Counted from the first letter of the stretch, positions 7,744-16,246 are shown. The stretch: DNA of 57,823 nucleotides from Eubacteriales bacterium (GCA_030536755.1 JAUNPJ010000017.1:1-57823), one strand, 5' to 3'. Made by a program: numbers and translations. The notes: generated by a model not told the origin, from the sequence alone.

Positions 7744-7846
7744 TCTAGCGAACGGTTAGATTCTAATTTAACCTTCTGTAGTGGGCGATTTAAGTAAGTC
7801 GAGTTAGATCTTATAATCGGAATTTGAAAGATTTTTTAGAAAATGC

Positions 7847-7875
7847 TTACATAAAATAAAAAATTGTGTTAATAT
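7847..7875 (+). promoter_or_regulatory. Promoter for the DUF2798-YczE gene pair
   Basis: TTACAT at 7847-7852, 17-base spacer, TAATAT at 7870-7875, about 100 bases upstream of ATG 7973. The region is very AT-rich. Confidence 0.45.
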
Positions 7876-7972
7876 ATATTTTTATTAAAATAATATGGTT
7901 TAATTGGAAACGCACAATCCTTCTGGATGATAACGAACAACACATAATATTATCATTTAGGAGGATTTTTTT

Positions 7973-8158
7973 ATGCCAAAAAACAAATTTCAGGATGTTG
8001 TATTTACTATTATTATGGCCACAATCATGGTTTATGGAATGGTTGTCTATAATGTGGCATTAAGCATGGGAGGACTCATAAATGAAGCTTTTTTAAAGAG
8101 AAGAATACTGAGACACATCAAAGATAATCTTGGACATATTACGGAGGAACAAGAATGA
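7973..8158 (+). CDS. Small membrane protein, DUF2798-like N terminus with foreign tail
   Basis: A 61-residue product behind a strong TAGGAGGA site. The first 36 residues (MPKNKFQDVVFTIIMAT, then one membrane helix and NVALSMGG) look like the start of DUF2798-type membrane proteins, which normally continue with three further helices to about 130-160 residues. Here the rest (FLKRRILRHIKDNLGHITEEQ) is charged and soluble, resembling the C-terminal end of a small regulator. I infer a deletion that fused two genes in frame. The stop overlaps the next start (ATGA). Confidence 0.55.
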   Translation: MPKNKFQDVVFTIIMATIMVYGMVVYNVALSMGGLINEAFLKRRILRHIKDNLGHITEEQE

Positions 8159-8802
8159 GTAAAACTGAAATAGCAAAGAGATATATTTTGTTCGTTTTGG
8201 GGCTGTTTTTTGCGGCAATAGGTGTAGCATTTACAAAACATGGAGAGCTTGGAGTATCTCCTATATCATCGGTTGCCAATGTACTAAGCTGTAAATTCAG
8301 CGCTTTTTCGTTGGGCACTTGGCTTATCATCTGGAACTGCATATTAATTGTGGGACAGATCGTAGTGCTGAGAAAGAAATTTCAGCTGATTCAGCTACTG
8401 CAAGTTCCGCTGTCATTCCTGTTCGGCTGGTTTACGGACTTTGGAATGTGGGTGGTTGCAGGAATTCCCACACCCAATTATTTTACAAGAATGACTATGG
8501 TGCTGATTGGTATCATCATACTTGGATTTGGAATATCACTTTCAGTCACGGCAAATGTAATTCTCAATTCGGGAGAAGCTTTTGTAAAGGCAATATCCGA
8601 CACTACCCATAAAGAGTTCGGCAATGTCAAGATCGCCTTTGATGTTACCTGCGTGATTCTAGCGGTCGTGCTGTCATTAATCTTCTTTGATTTATCTGTA
8701 GTTGGAACAAGAGAAGGTACGATCATATCGGCACTGCTTACCGGATTTGTTGTAAAGATATTCTTGAAGATTGTCAAGAAACCACTTGAATCTGTACTTT
8801 GA
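8155..8802 (+). CDS. YczE/DUF6198-family membrane protein
   Basis: A 215-residue integral membrane protein with about five to six hydrophobic helices. It starts AKRYILFVLGLFFAAIGVAF and has the typical GVSPISSVANVLS and TWLIIWNCILIVGQI blocks, a FGWFTDFGMW segment and a conserved GTREGTIISALLTGFVVKIF near the end. These are the marks of the YczE/YitT-related family of Firmicutes. Molecular function is unknown; transport has been suggested from structure only. It is coupled to the small upstream gene by a 4-base overlap. Confidence 0.8.
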   Translation: MSKTEIAKRYILFVLGLFFAAIGVAFTKHGELGVSPISSVANVLSCKFSAFSLGTWLIIWNCILIVGQIVVLRKKFQLIQLLQVPLSFLFGWFTDFGMWVVAGIPTPNYFTRMTMVLIGIIILGFGISLSVTANVILNSGEAFVKAISDTTHKEFGNVKIAFDVTCVILAVVLSLIFFDLSVVGTREGTIISALLTGFVVKIFLKIVKKPLESVL

Positions 8803-8858
8803 TGTAAGGCTGTGCAGATATCATCCCTTTATTCATAGCAAATTTACGACAAACACAA

Positions 8859-8867
8859 TGCTATAAT
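8859..8867 (+). promoter_or_regulatory. Extended -10 promoter for the MBL hydrolase
   Basis: TGCTATAAT, a full extended -10, 38 bases before ATG 8905. No clear -35. It suits separate transcription of the MBL-MATE pair. Confidence 0.45.
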
Positions 8868-8904
8868 AAATCTAATAAATGAAAGAATATACGAGGTGAA
8901 AATC

Positions 8905-9591
8905 ATGTCATATGAAATCATAAAAATCAATGAAACAACATATCGCATCGAAGACAATAATGTGCGTTTCTTTTTACTGACCGGTACCAAACGAGCTCTT
9001 TTAATTGATAGTGGATTAACTGTTACAAATGCTCGTGAGATTGCAGAAGGTCTGACGGATCTTCCTGTTTCACTTCTTAATACACATAGTGATCCTGATC
9101 ATATCGCAAGCAATCATCAGTTTGAATCTTTTTACATGCACGAGGCTGAATCATTCTTCTATTTCAATATCATGCACAAAACCGGTGAATTGATCCCATT
9201 AAAAGATGGGGAAATCATCGACCTGGGTGATCGTCCACTGGAAATCGTAACGCTGCCTGGTCACACACCTGGAAGTGTTGGTGTTCTTGATATCAATCAG
9301 CGCGTTTTGATTAGCGGAGATCCTATTCAGGACGGAATGATTTTCATGTTTGGCCCAGGAAGAGATATGACTGTTTATCGAAACAGTTTGAGAAAATTAG
9401 ACGGATATCGAACCTTTTTTGATACAATCTATCCGTCCCACGGAACATTTCCTGTAGGGAAAGAGCTGATTGATCAGTTGTATGAAGTGACAGAGGATCT
9501 CAGCACATTTCCACGTTGGGATATGGAAATGCACGACCAAATTGTTGATTGCGTGGATACAGGCGTTGCCAAATTTTTGATTTCGAAATAA
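8905..9591 (+). CDS. MBL-fold metallo-hydrolase
   Basis: A 228-residue metallo-beta-lactamase-fold hydrolase. Start ATG 8905 follows CGAGG at 8892-8896; the in-frame GTG 8896 overlaps that site. The metal motif reads NTHSDPDHIASN (H-x-D-x-D-H form), followed by LPGHTPGSVGVLD and SGDPIQDG, which supply the remaining ligands, and the C-terminal YPSHG. Family members cleave thioesters, phosphodiesters or lactones; the substrate cannot be told. It lies nine bases before the MATE gene and is probably co-transcribed. Confidence 0.88.
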   Translation: MSYEIIKINETTYRIEDNNVRFFLLTGTKRALLIDSGLTVTNAREIAEGLTDLPVSLLNTHSDPDHIASNHQFESFYMHEAESFFYFNIMHKTGELIPLKDGEIIDLGDRPLEIVTLPGHTPGSVGVLDINQRVLISGDPIQDGMIFMFGPGRDMTVYRNSLRKLDGYRTFFDTIYPSHGTFPVGKELIDQLYEVTEDLSTFPRWDMEMHDQIVDCVDTGVAKFLISK

Positions 9592-9600
9592 GGAGCATAA

Positions 9601-10929
9601 ATGAGTACTCAATATGAGAAAATGACGACTTTCAAAGAAGGACCATTGATCATAAAAATGGCCATTCCGAGTATCATTACTATGCTGATCACGAATATTT
9701 ACAACATGGCGGATACTGCATTTGTCGGACAATTAGGAACTAGCGCCAGCGGAGCTGTCGGAATTGTGTTCGGATTTATGGCAATTTTGCAGTCTATCGG
9801 ATTTTTGTTTGGCCAAGGCGCGGGCAGCATTTTATCGCGAAAACTTGGAAGTCAGGATTATGACGCGGCAAATGTAACTGCCTCCACCGGACTTTTCTGT
9901 GCGGGACTTCTTAGTATTGTCGCTACAATCATTTGTTTTATCTTTTTAGATCCAATGGTAAGAATCCTTGGAAGTACGGAAACCATCGCACCATTTGCAA
10001 AGACATATATTTCCTATATTCTGATTGCTGCACCGTTTATCGTAACCAGCTTTTCTATGAACAACATTCTTCGTTTTGAAGGAAAAGCTGCTCTTGGAAC
10101 AGTCGGAATGATGACTGGAGCCGTTCTGAATATTATCGGGGACGCAATCCTGATGCTCGTATTTCATATGGGAATCGCCGGTGCAGGCCTGTCGACCTGT
10201 ATTTCCCAGATTATCAGCTTCTGCATCCTTGCAAGCATGTTTATTCGACGTAAATCACAGATTCGTCTGTCCATCCGATATGTGAAAATAGATCCAAGAC
10301 TCATCCTGGACATTGTGGGAACCGGTCTTCCAAGTCTCATCAGACAGGGACTTAACAGCGTAGCAGTCATCGCGCTAAATATGGAAGCAGCCGTTTATGG
10401 AGATGCCGCCATCGCAGCCATGAGTATCGTCGCACGAATCGTATTTTTTGTATTCTCCATTTCACTTGGAGTCGGTCAGGGCTATCAGCCGGTCTGTGGC
10501 TTCAATTACGGTGCGCACAAATACGACCGTGTGAGAAGAGCCTTCCGATTTACCTTTATTTTCGGAGAATGCGCCATGGTTATTCTTTCCGGCGCTGCAT
10601 TTTTCTTCTCTGCAAACCTCATAGGGATATTCCAAAAAGACCCCCAGGTTATCGCCATCGGAACAAGAGCACTGCAGCTACAACTTATCTCTCATCTCGC
10701 TACACCGCTATCCGTTGTAACCGAAATGACCCTCCAGAGCACTGGAAGGAAATTCCAGGCTTCACTGTTATCTTCACTTAAAAGTGGCGTGATATTTATC
10801 CCGCTCTTATTCATCCTCGCAGATGTACGTGGCCTAAGTGGAATCCAGGAAGCACAACCACTCACAAACATCCTCGTCCTCGCACCATGCATCTACTACA
10901 TGAAGAAATTCTTCGAGGATCTCGTTTAA
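9601..10929 (+). CDS. MATE-family multidrug/sodium efflux transporter
   Basis: A 442-residue membrane protein with about 12 helices in two halves. The N terminus has IKMAIPSIITMLITNIYNM and ADTAFVGQLG, the MATE signature, and the halves are separated by a cytoplasmic loop near RRKSQIRLSIRY. GVGQGYQPVCGFNYGA marks the second half. It exports cationic drugs or metabolites in exchange for Na+ or H+. Start ATG 9601 follows AAGGAGCATAA directly after the MBL gene. The length is normal for the family. Confidence 0.92.
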   Translation: MSTQYEKMTTFKEGPLIIKMAIPSIITMLITNIYNMADTAFVGQLGTSASGAVGIVFGFMAILQSIGFLFGQGAGSILSRKLGSQDYDAANVTASTGLFCAGLLSIVATIICFIFLDPMVRILGSTETIAPFAKTYISYILIAAPFIVTSFSMNNILRFEGKAALGTVGMMTGAVLNIIGDAILMLVFHMGIAGAGLSTCISQIISFCILASMFIRRKSQIRLSIRYVKIDPRLILDIVGTGLPSLIRQGLNSVAVIALNMEAAVYGDAAIAAMSIVARIVFFVFSISLGVGQGYQPVCGFNYGAHKYDRVRRAFRFTFIFGECAMVILSGAAFFFSANLIGIFQKDPQVIAIGTRALQLQLISHLATPLSVVTEMTLQSTGRKFQASLLSSLKSGVIFIPLLFILADVRGLSGIQEAQPLTNILVLAPCIYYMKKFFEDLV

Positions 10930-11050
10930 ACTTGTGGGACGGTTCTGGAGAGAAATTTAATCATTGGCATTAAGCATACAGGGGGTCAGGTACAATAAAG
11001 TGAACAGCAACCACTCGAACCTGTTTTGGAGGGAGACAAAGGAAGTGCGG
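10930..11050 (+). repeat. REP-like sequence fragments downstream of the MATE gene
   Basis: GGGACGGTTCT at about 10937-10947 is the core of the palindrome at 53434-53500, and GGGGTCAGGTAC at 10982-10993 is the exact inverse of 7667-7678. Both resemble the short palindromes that accompany Y1/RAYT transposases. No transposase gene is present here. Confidence 0.4.
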
Positions 11051-11079
11051 TTGACTTCACGAAATCCGCAAAGTATAAT
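11051..11079 (+). promoter_or_regulatory. Sigma-A promoter for the flavoprotein-macrodomain operon
   Basis: TTGACT at 11051-11056, exactly 17 bases, TATAAT at 11074-11079. Near-consensus, so the operon is expected to be well transcribed unless repressed. Confidence 0.7.
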
Positions 11080-11130
11080 GAATAAAACAGCTATAAACTC
11101 TGTAATTTGAAAAAAGGAGTGGAAATAGCA

Positions 11131-11565
11131 ATGAAAATCTTAGTTTTAAACGGAAGTCCGAGAAAAGGAAATACGGTCACTGCAATTCATGCTTTTGCAC
11201 AAGGAGCGAAAGATGATACGAATACAATTGTTGATAAGATTGTTGATGCAGATGTGATAATTTTTGCGACACCTGTTTACTGGTGGGGAATCACGGCTCA
11301 GATCAAGCTTGTTCTTGATAAATGTTATTGTAAGGGAATGATGCTGAAAGGAAAGAAAGTTGGAGTCATTGTAGTGGGTGGTTCTACGACAGATAATGAA
11401 CAGTATCGTTTGATCAGAGGACAGTTTCGATGTATTTCCGAATATTTGGAATGGGATATTCTTTTTCACAAGTCTTATTATGCTTCCGGAAAAGAGGATT
11501 TGGCTGGAAATGCAGAAGCTCTTGCAGAGTTGAGAACTGAAGGGGAAAGAATATATGCCATTTAA
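11131..11565 (+). CDS. Flavodoxin-like NAD(P)H-dependent oxidoreductase, internally deleted
   Basis: A 144-residue flavodoxin-fold protein. ATG 11131 is preferred because AAAGGAGTGG lies upstream. MKILVLNGSPRKGNTVTAI is the FMN-phosphate loop and ATPVYWWGITAQIKLVLDKCY the flavin-ring loop. In full-length relatives a strand, the Cys-rich ACxxC-type segment and a KDD turn lie between the first helix and DDTNTIVDKI; here the sequence jumps straight from FAQGAK to DDTNTIV, so roughly 35-40 residues are missing in frame. The protein may fold poorly or lack activity. It overlaps the macrodomain gene by 11 bases. Confidence 0.75.
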   Translation: MKILVLNGSPRKGNTVTAIHAFAQGAKDDTNTIVDKIVDADVIIFATPVYWWGITAQIKLVLDKCYCKGMMLKGKKVGVIVVGGSTTDNEQYRLIRGQFRCISEYLEWDILFHKSYYASGKEDLAGNAEALAELRTEGERIYAI

Positions 11566-12133
11566 GATTGTTCGCAATGATATTACAAAAATGAATACGG
11601 AAGCCATTGTGAATACGGCAAATGATCATGCGGCAGTTGGCACGGGATGTGACAGTGCCATATATAACGCAGCCGGATATGAGGAATTGCTCAAATACAG
11701 GAAAGAAAAAATTGGATTTGTTCCGGAGGGCGAGGCTTTTCTCACGCCTGGATTTCATCTGCAGGCAAACTATATCATTCATGCGGTCAGCCCTCTTTAC
11801 CGGGGAGGAGATCAGGGGGAAGAAGAAAAGCTGCGCTCCTGCTACAGAAAAAGTCTTCAGATTGCAAAAGAGAATCACATCAAATCGATTGCATTTCCAT
11901 TGATTTCTACGGGCGGATTTGGTTATCCAAAGGAAGAGGGGATGCGCATTGCGGCAGATGAGATTCACGCGTTTCTTCTGGAAAATGAGATGCTGATCTA
12001 CCTGGTTGTATTCGACGGTCAGTCAACAAGACTGGGGGAAAAACTCTATTCTGATCTGGAAACATATATTGATCGCAATTATGTAGAAGAAAAACAAGCG
12101 GAAGAATATGGTCTTCCCTGCATTATTTCATAA
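11555..12133 (+). CDS. Macrodomain protein (ADP-ribose-binding), C-terminal region collapsed
   Basis: A 192-residue macrodomain protein. Residues 1-170 show the ADP-ribose pocket: NDITKMNTEAIVNTAN, HAAVGTGCDSAIYNAAG and PLISTGGFGYPKEEG. Such domains bind or hydrolyse ADP-ribose or O-acetyl-ADP-ribose. From memory, the usual clostridial form is about 330 residues, with a C-terminal helical, HTH-like region ending in a motif like EEHGLPCI(I). Here EEYGLPCIIS follows directly after the macrodomain, so the intervening part appears deleted in frame. It shares a transcript with the flavoprotein and ends before a strong terminator (12140-12168). Confidence 0.8.
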   Translation: MPFKIVRNDITKMNTEAIVNTANDHAAVGTGCDSAIYNAAGYEELLKYRKEKIGFVPEGEAFLTPGFHLQANYIIHAVSPLYRGGDQGEEEKLRSCYRKSLQIAKENHIKSIAFPLISTGGFGYPKEEGMRIAADEIHAFLLENEMLIYLVVFDGQSTRLGEKLYSDLETYIDRNYVEEKQAEEYGLPCIIS

Positions 12134-12139
12134 ATGTTG

Positions 12140-12168
12140 CCGGTCGCTCTGTGAGCGACCGGTTTTTT
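12140..12168 (+). terminator. Intrinsic terminator of the macrodomain operon
   Basis: CCGGTCGCT, loop ctgtg, AGCGACCGG, then TTTTTT. A perfect 9-bp G+C-rich stem with a U tract, six bases after the macrodomain stop. Confidence 0.9.
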
Positions 12169-12234
12169 GTTCAACTTGTGTATAATAAGTGCATCAGAAG
12201 ACATATAAATCAAAAATGAAGGAGGATATGAAGG

Positions 12235-12915
12235 ATGCGTAAAGGTTTAACAGAAGTAGTTTTTATTTTGGACAGAAGTGGTTCGATGAGTGGGCTTGAG
12301 GCAGATACGATTGGCGGATTCAATTCTATGATTGAGAAACAGCGTAAGGAGGAGGGAGAGGCGTATATCTCCACTGTACTTTTCGATGATCAGACAGAAG
12401 TGCTTTATGACAGAGTGCCGGTTGGTAAAATCAAACCTATGAATGACAGGCAGTATTATGTAAGAGGATGTACAGCTCTTCTGGATGCAATCGGCGGAGC
12501 AATTCATCACATTGCGAATGTCCATAAATATGCCAGAGAAGAAGATCGACCGGAAAAGACGTTGTTTATTATCATCACAGATGGTATGGAGAATTCGAGT
12601 CATTTGTATACTTACGATAAAGTAAAGAAAATGGTCGAGAAGGAGAAAGAGAAGTATGGATGGGAATTCCTTTTTCTCGGAGCAAATATTGATGCGATTG
12701 AGGTTGCAGGACGTTTTGGGATAGGAGCTGACAGAGCAATTAACTATGAATGTGACAGTGTGGGAACTCAGTTGAATTATCAGGTGCTGTCTCAGACGAT
12801 GTCAGCGGTTCGAAAATCTGGCAGCCGCATGGAAATAGATCGCGCGATGGATTCCTGCTGTACAACAATCAGAAAAGATTATGAGAAGAGACATCATCAA
12901 AGAAAAAGAAGATAA
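12235..12915 (+). CDS. vWA domain protein
   Basis: A 226-residue cytosolic von Willebrand factor A domain. The MIDAS metal site is complete: D13-x-S15-x-S17 in FILDRSGSMSG, the Thr in RGCTALLDA and the Asp in IITDGMENS. C-terminal helices carry GRFGIGADRAINYECDS. Such bacterial vWA proteins bind Mg and partner proteins and often stand next to macrodomain, kinase or phosphatase genes in stress-signalling clusters, which fits the neighbouring macrodomain and PARG relic. Start ATG 12235 follows GAAGGAGGATATGAAGG. The last residues run into the inverted PARG relic, so its original 3' end may have been altered. Confidence 0.85.
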   Translation: MRKGLTEVVFILDRSGSMSGLEADTIGGFNSMIEKQRKEEGEAYISTVLFDDQTEVLYDRVPVGKIKPMNDRQYYVRGCTALLDAIGGAIHHIANVHKYAREEDRPEKTLFIIITDGMENSSHLYTYDKVKKMVEKEKEKYGWEFLFLGANIDAIEVAGRFGIGADRAINYECDSVGTQLNYQVLSQTMSAVRKSGSRMEIDRAMDSCCTTIRKDYEKRHHQRKRR

Positions 12916-12917
12916 GC

Positions 12918-13109
12918 GGAACGAACAGTCTGAAATGCTTTTGCAACAATCTCAGGTGGATTGCAAAAAGCACCGCACCCAAATGCTCCCAATATGAGAA
13001 CCTCAGCCTGATTTGCAGCAGCGATCCGGAATATGCGTTCAATTCTATGCAAATCCTCTATATTCAAACATGGATATAAAGTACTGCATCTGCACAAACA
13101 TTCCTCCTG
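12918..13109 (-). pseudogene. Relic of a TIGR02452 PARG-like gene
   Basis: Read leftwards from 13109 the frame gives QEECLCRCSTLYPCL, then jumps to RIERIFRIAAANQAEV and GAFGCGAFCNPPEIVAKAF. Both blocks align closely with the intact gene at 985-2253 (from Q99, then from about residue 203), so about 90 residues between them are deleted and both ends are missing. A stop codon (TAG, 13110-13112) precedes the first block. It is a dead second copy, convergent with the vWA gene. Confidence 0.85.
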
Positions 13110-13200
13110 CTAAGTCATAGGGATAAATAGAATTTAAAAATAATTTTGTTGCAAAAACGGCGATAACATAATAAAGTATAATCAGGAGGAATCTTTGCCT

Positions 13201-14307
13201 ATGGATGAACAAAAACCAATCACCGATGCGATAGCTGCAGCCGATGCTTCTTCCACACCGCGGATAACTTACCACGATCAGAAAGATATCGAAAATACGC
13301 TGAAGCTTCGTGAGGTTTTGAAGTCTCTTCCACCTTTTGTAAAAGATTATTTTCGGGCTGCGGAAGCAACGACATCTACGCGTACCAGGCTTTCTTATGC
13401 TTACGATTTAAAAGTGTTTTTTCAGTTCTTGATAGATGAAAATCCAGCTTTCAAGAATTATGCTGTAAAGGACTTCAAAGTGACGGTTCTTGATGAATTG
13501 CAGGCGGTTGATATTGAAGAATATCTGGAATACCTGAAGGTTTATTCAAGTGGTGACAAAACGCTCACCAACAGAGAACGGAGTATCAAGCGCAAGCTGG
13601 CTTCTCTCAGAAGCTTCTATACTTACTACTATAAAAGAGAAATGATCCACAACAACCCTACCGTATTGATTGACATGCCGAAAATCCATGAACAGGCTAT
13701 TACACGTCTGGATACGGATGAGGTTGTTCTTTTGCTGGATTTCATTGAGCATGGCGGCGATTCTCTGACTGGTCAGAAAAAAGCATATTATGAAAAAACG
13801 AAAGAACGCGACCTTGCCCTGGTGTCGCTTCTTTTGGGAACTGGTATTCGTGTTTCGGAATGTGTCGGCCTCGATGTAGAGGATGTGGATTTTAAAAACA
13901 ATGGAATCAAGGTCACTCGAAAAGGCGGGAATGAAATGATGGTATATTTTGGGAGCGAGGTAGAGAAGGCTTTGCGAAAATATCTGAGCGTGCGTCAGGG
14001 AATCACTCCTGTGGCGGGACATGAGCATGCACTTTTCTACTCTACCCAGCGCAAACGGATTACGATTCGTGCGGTAGAAAATCTGGTAAAAAAGTATGCA
14101 AGAGAAGTCACAACCACAAAAAAAATTACGCCGCATAAGCTGCGAAGCACTTACGGCACTGCATTGTACCAGGAAACCGGGGATATTTATCTGGTAGCAG
14201 ATGTCCTGGGGCATAAAGATGTCAATACCACCAAAAAACATTATGCGGCTTTGGACGATCACCGAAGGCGTATGGCAGCTACAGCCGTACATTTGCGGGA
14301 AGATTAA
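13201..14307 (+). CDS. Tyrosine recombinase (Xer-like)
   Basis: A 368-residue site-specific recombinase, longer than XerC/D (about 300) and closer in size to XerS-type single recombinases. An N-terminal SAM-like DNA-binding domain (about 45-150) is followed by the catalytic domain. Counted from ATG 13201 the catalytic residues are R217 (TGIRVSE), H312 and R315 (TPHKLR), H338 (LGHKD) and Y348 (KKHYAAL). A role in resolving chromosome dimers at dif is likely, because no phage or integrative-element genes adjoin it. TTG 13195 is an alternative start, five bases after AGGAGG. Confidence 0.88.
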   Translation: MDEQKPITDAIAAADASSTPRITYHDQKDIENTLKLREVLKSLPPFVKDYFRAAEATTSTRTRLSYAYDLKVFFQFLIDENPAFKNYAVKDFKVTVLDELQAVDIEEYLEYLKVYSSGDKTLTNRERSIKRKLASLRSFYTYYYKREMIHNNPTVLIDMPKIHEQAITRLDTDEVVLLLDFIEHGGDSLTGQKKAYYEKTKERDLALVSLLLGTGIRVSECVGLDVEDVDFKNNGIKVTRKGGNEMMVYFGSEVEKALRKYLSVRQGITPVAGHEHALFYSTQRKRITIRAVENLVKKYAREVTTTKKITPHKLRSTYGTALYQETGDIYLVADVLGHKDVNTTKKHYAALDDHRRRMAATAVHLRED

Positions 14308-14336
14308 AAACAGAAAAATTGGAGGAAGAAGAGAAG

Positions 14337-16202
14337 ATGAAAATGAAAAAACTGGTAAGTTCTTTACTTGTTCTGGCTATGAGTGTATCTTTACTGGCTG
14401 GATGTGGAAGTAAGGAAGCAGAAAAAGGGACAGAAGCAGCGGAAACAGCGGAAGGAAAAGAGCAGGTAGTCGTTGCACTTTGGGGCAACCAGATGTTGGA
14501 TGGATATACAGAGTATCTTTGCGACAAATTTCCGGATGTGGATTTTAAATTTGAGTTGGCAACAAATTCAACGGACTATTACAGATTCCGGCAGGATCAT
14601 GAAGATATGCCTGACATCCTGACGGTGCGCCGTTTTGCTTTAAAAGATGCCGTGCTGTTGAAAGATTATCTGTATGATCTGGGAGATACGGAATTAGCTT
14701 CTACTTATTATGGAACTTATCTTGATAATTACACTTATGATGATGGAACAGTGAACTGGCTTCCTGCCTGTGCAGAAGTAGACAGTTTCATTATCAATGA
14801 ATCTTTGTTTGAAGAATATGATGTACCGCTTCCGACGGATTATGACAGTTTTATTGCTGCCTGCGAAGCCTTTGAAAAAGTCGGCATTAGAGGTTATGTG
14901 TCCGATTTTGCTTCCGATTTTACGTGTATGGAAGTACTGCAGGGAATGTCAGTAGCCAAACTTCTGTCCATGGAGGGAAGAGAGTGGCGTCAGCAGTATG
15001 AAAGCGGCAGTACAAATCAGCTCTCGGAAGAAGTCTGGATGCCTGTGTTTGAAAAATTCTTTGATATGACAGAAAAAGCAGGACTGGCTGAAGAAGCAGA
15101 AATGGTAAACAGAGAGCCAAAAGAGATGTTTACAGAGGGGAAGGCAGCAATGTACCGTGGTACCGGTGCAGATGTTATTACATTCCCAGGCCGGGGAGAA
15201 GATAAAGTCTCGCTTCTTCCTTACTTCGGAGATACAGAAAATGATAACTGGTATCTGACATATCCTGCTTTCCAGGTAGCGGCCAGCAATAAAGGAATGG
15301 ACGATCCACAACGGGAAAAACTGATTTTAGATATTATGACAGCTATGCTGAATCAGGAAGGACAGGAAAAAATCTCCTATGGAAAGAATATGATCCCTTA
15401 TAATAAAAACGTGACACTGGAATTGCTGCCTGAGCTGGAAAACCTGAGACCTTACATTGCTGAAAACAAGATGTATATACGACTTGCTTCTAATGACATG
15501 TTCAGCGTTTCACAGAGTGTGGTACAGCAGATTCTGAAAGGTGAGCTGAAAACTCCAAAAGATGCTTTTGATGCATTTAATTCAGAACTGGAAGGTGAGG
15601 ATCCGGAGGATCAGGTGGCAGTACATGTTGACACTGGTTATTCGAATGAATTCACAGCGGAACACGGCAATCAGGCAGCTTCTGCTATCTGTAATACCAT
15701 GAGAGAGGAAATTGGTGTTGATGTGCTGTTTGCCCAGTCATGTTATATCGCATCTGATATTTATGAAGGCGGCTACACAGAAAAAGACGTGGAATATCTG
15801 TCAAAGAATGATGGAGGATGGCTGGTAAGAACAGATCTGACCGGAGATCAGCTTTATCAGCTGGTGGAGGAAACCCTTGCGCTCAAAGCAAATCGTGGTG
15901 CTGTCTGCAATGACAGTACACTGTATGTGTCCAGTGGTTTTGAGATGGACATTGCCAGAACAGAGGATGGTTATACTTTGAATAAATTGACGCAGAATGG
16001 GAAAGACCTTGACCGTTTTGCAACATATTCTGTTGTAATCTATAGTGATCGTGACTGGTATATGCCGGCGGTACAGGAAAAGGTTGGTTTTGAGGTAATG
16101 CCGATTGAAACTGTTCCAAGAGCATACGAATTAATTAAGCAGCGTCTTGTAGAAGAAAAGAAACAATTGGCAGAGCCTACAGATTATATTACGATAAAAT
16201 AG
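14337..16202 (+). CDS. Extracellular binding lipoprotein with 5'-nucleotidase-C-like domain
   Basis: A 621-residue exported lipoprotein: signal peptide with lipobox LLAGC and lipidated C23. Residues about 45-420 resemble ABC-type family 1 solute-binding proteins (VVVALWGNQM, DILTVRRFALK, GKAAMYRGTG). The last 180 residues resemble the C-terminal domain of 5'-nucleotidases (GNQAASAICNTM, DLTGDQLYQLVEETL, LYVSSGFEMDI). No ABC permease genes are near. Instead a hybrid sensor kinase follows 44 bases later, so I infer that the protein binds an extracellular ligand and presents it to the kinase. ATG 14337 follows GGAGG at 14321-14325, which lies 11 bases upstream. Confidence 0.8.
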   Translation: MKMKKLVSSLLVLAMSVSLLAGCGSKEAEKGTEAAETAEGKEQVVVALWGNQMLDGYTEYLCDKFPDVDFKFELATNSTDYYRFRQDHEDMPDILTVRRFALKDAVLLKDYLYDLGDTELASTYYGTYLDNYTYDDGTVNWLPACAEVDSFIINESLFEEYDVPLPTDYDSFIAACEAFEKVGIRGYVSDFASDFTCMEVLQGMSVAKLLSMEGREWRQQYESGSTNQLSEEVWMPVFEKFFDMTEKAGLAEEAEMVNREPKEMFTEGKAAMYRGTGADVITFPGRGEDKVSLLPYFGDTENDNWYLTYPAFQVAASNKGMDDPQREKLILDIMTAMLNQEGQEKISYGKNMIPYNKNVTLELLPELENLRPYIAENKMYIRLASNDMFSVSQSVVQQILKGELKTPKDAFDAFNSELEGEDPEDQVAVHVDTGYSNEFTAEHGNQAASAICNTMREEIGVDVLFAQSCYIASDIYEGGYTEKDVEYLSKNDGGWLVRTDLTGDQLYQLVEETLALKANRGAVCNDSTLYVSSGFEMDIARTEDGYTLNKLTQNGKDLDRFATYSVVIYSDRDWYMPAVQEKVGFEVMPIETVPRAYELIKQRLVEEKKQLAEPTDYITIK

Positions 16203-16246
16203 TCATTTATGATACGAATGCAGATGGCGGATAGGGAGATGATAAA

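Noticed and set aside
14337-16202. Reading the lipoprotein as part of an ABC sugar importer
   Set aside because: No permease or ATPase genes are nearby and the partner gene is a sensor kinase; the extra 5'-nucleotidase-like domain also argues against a plain importer subunit.
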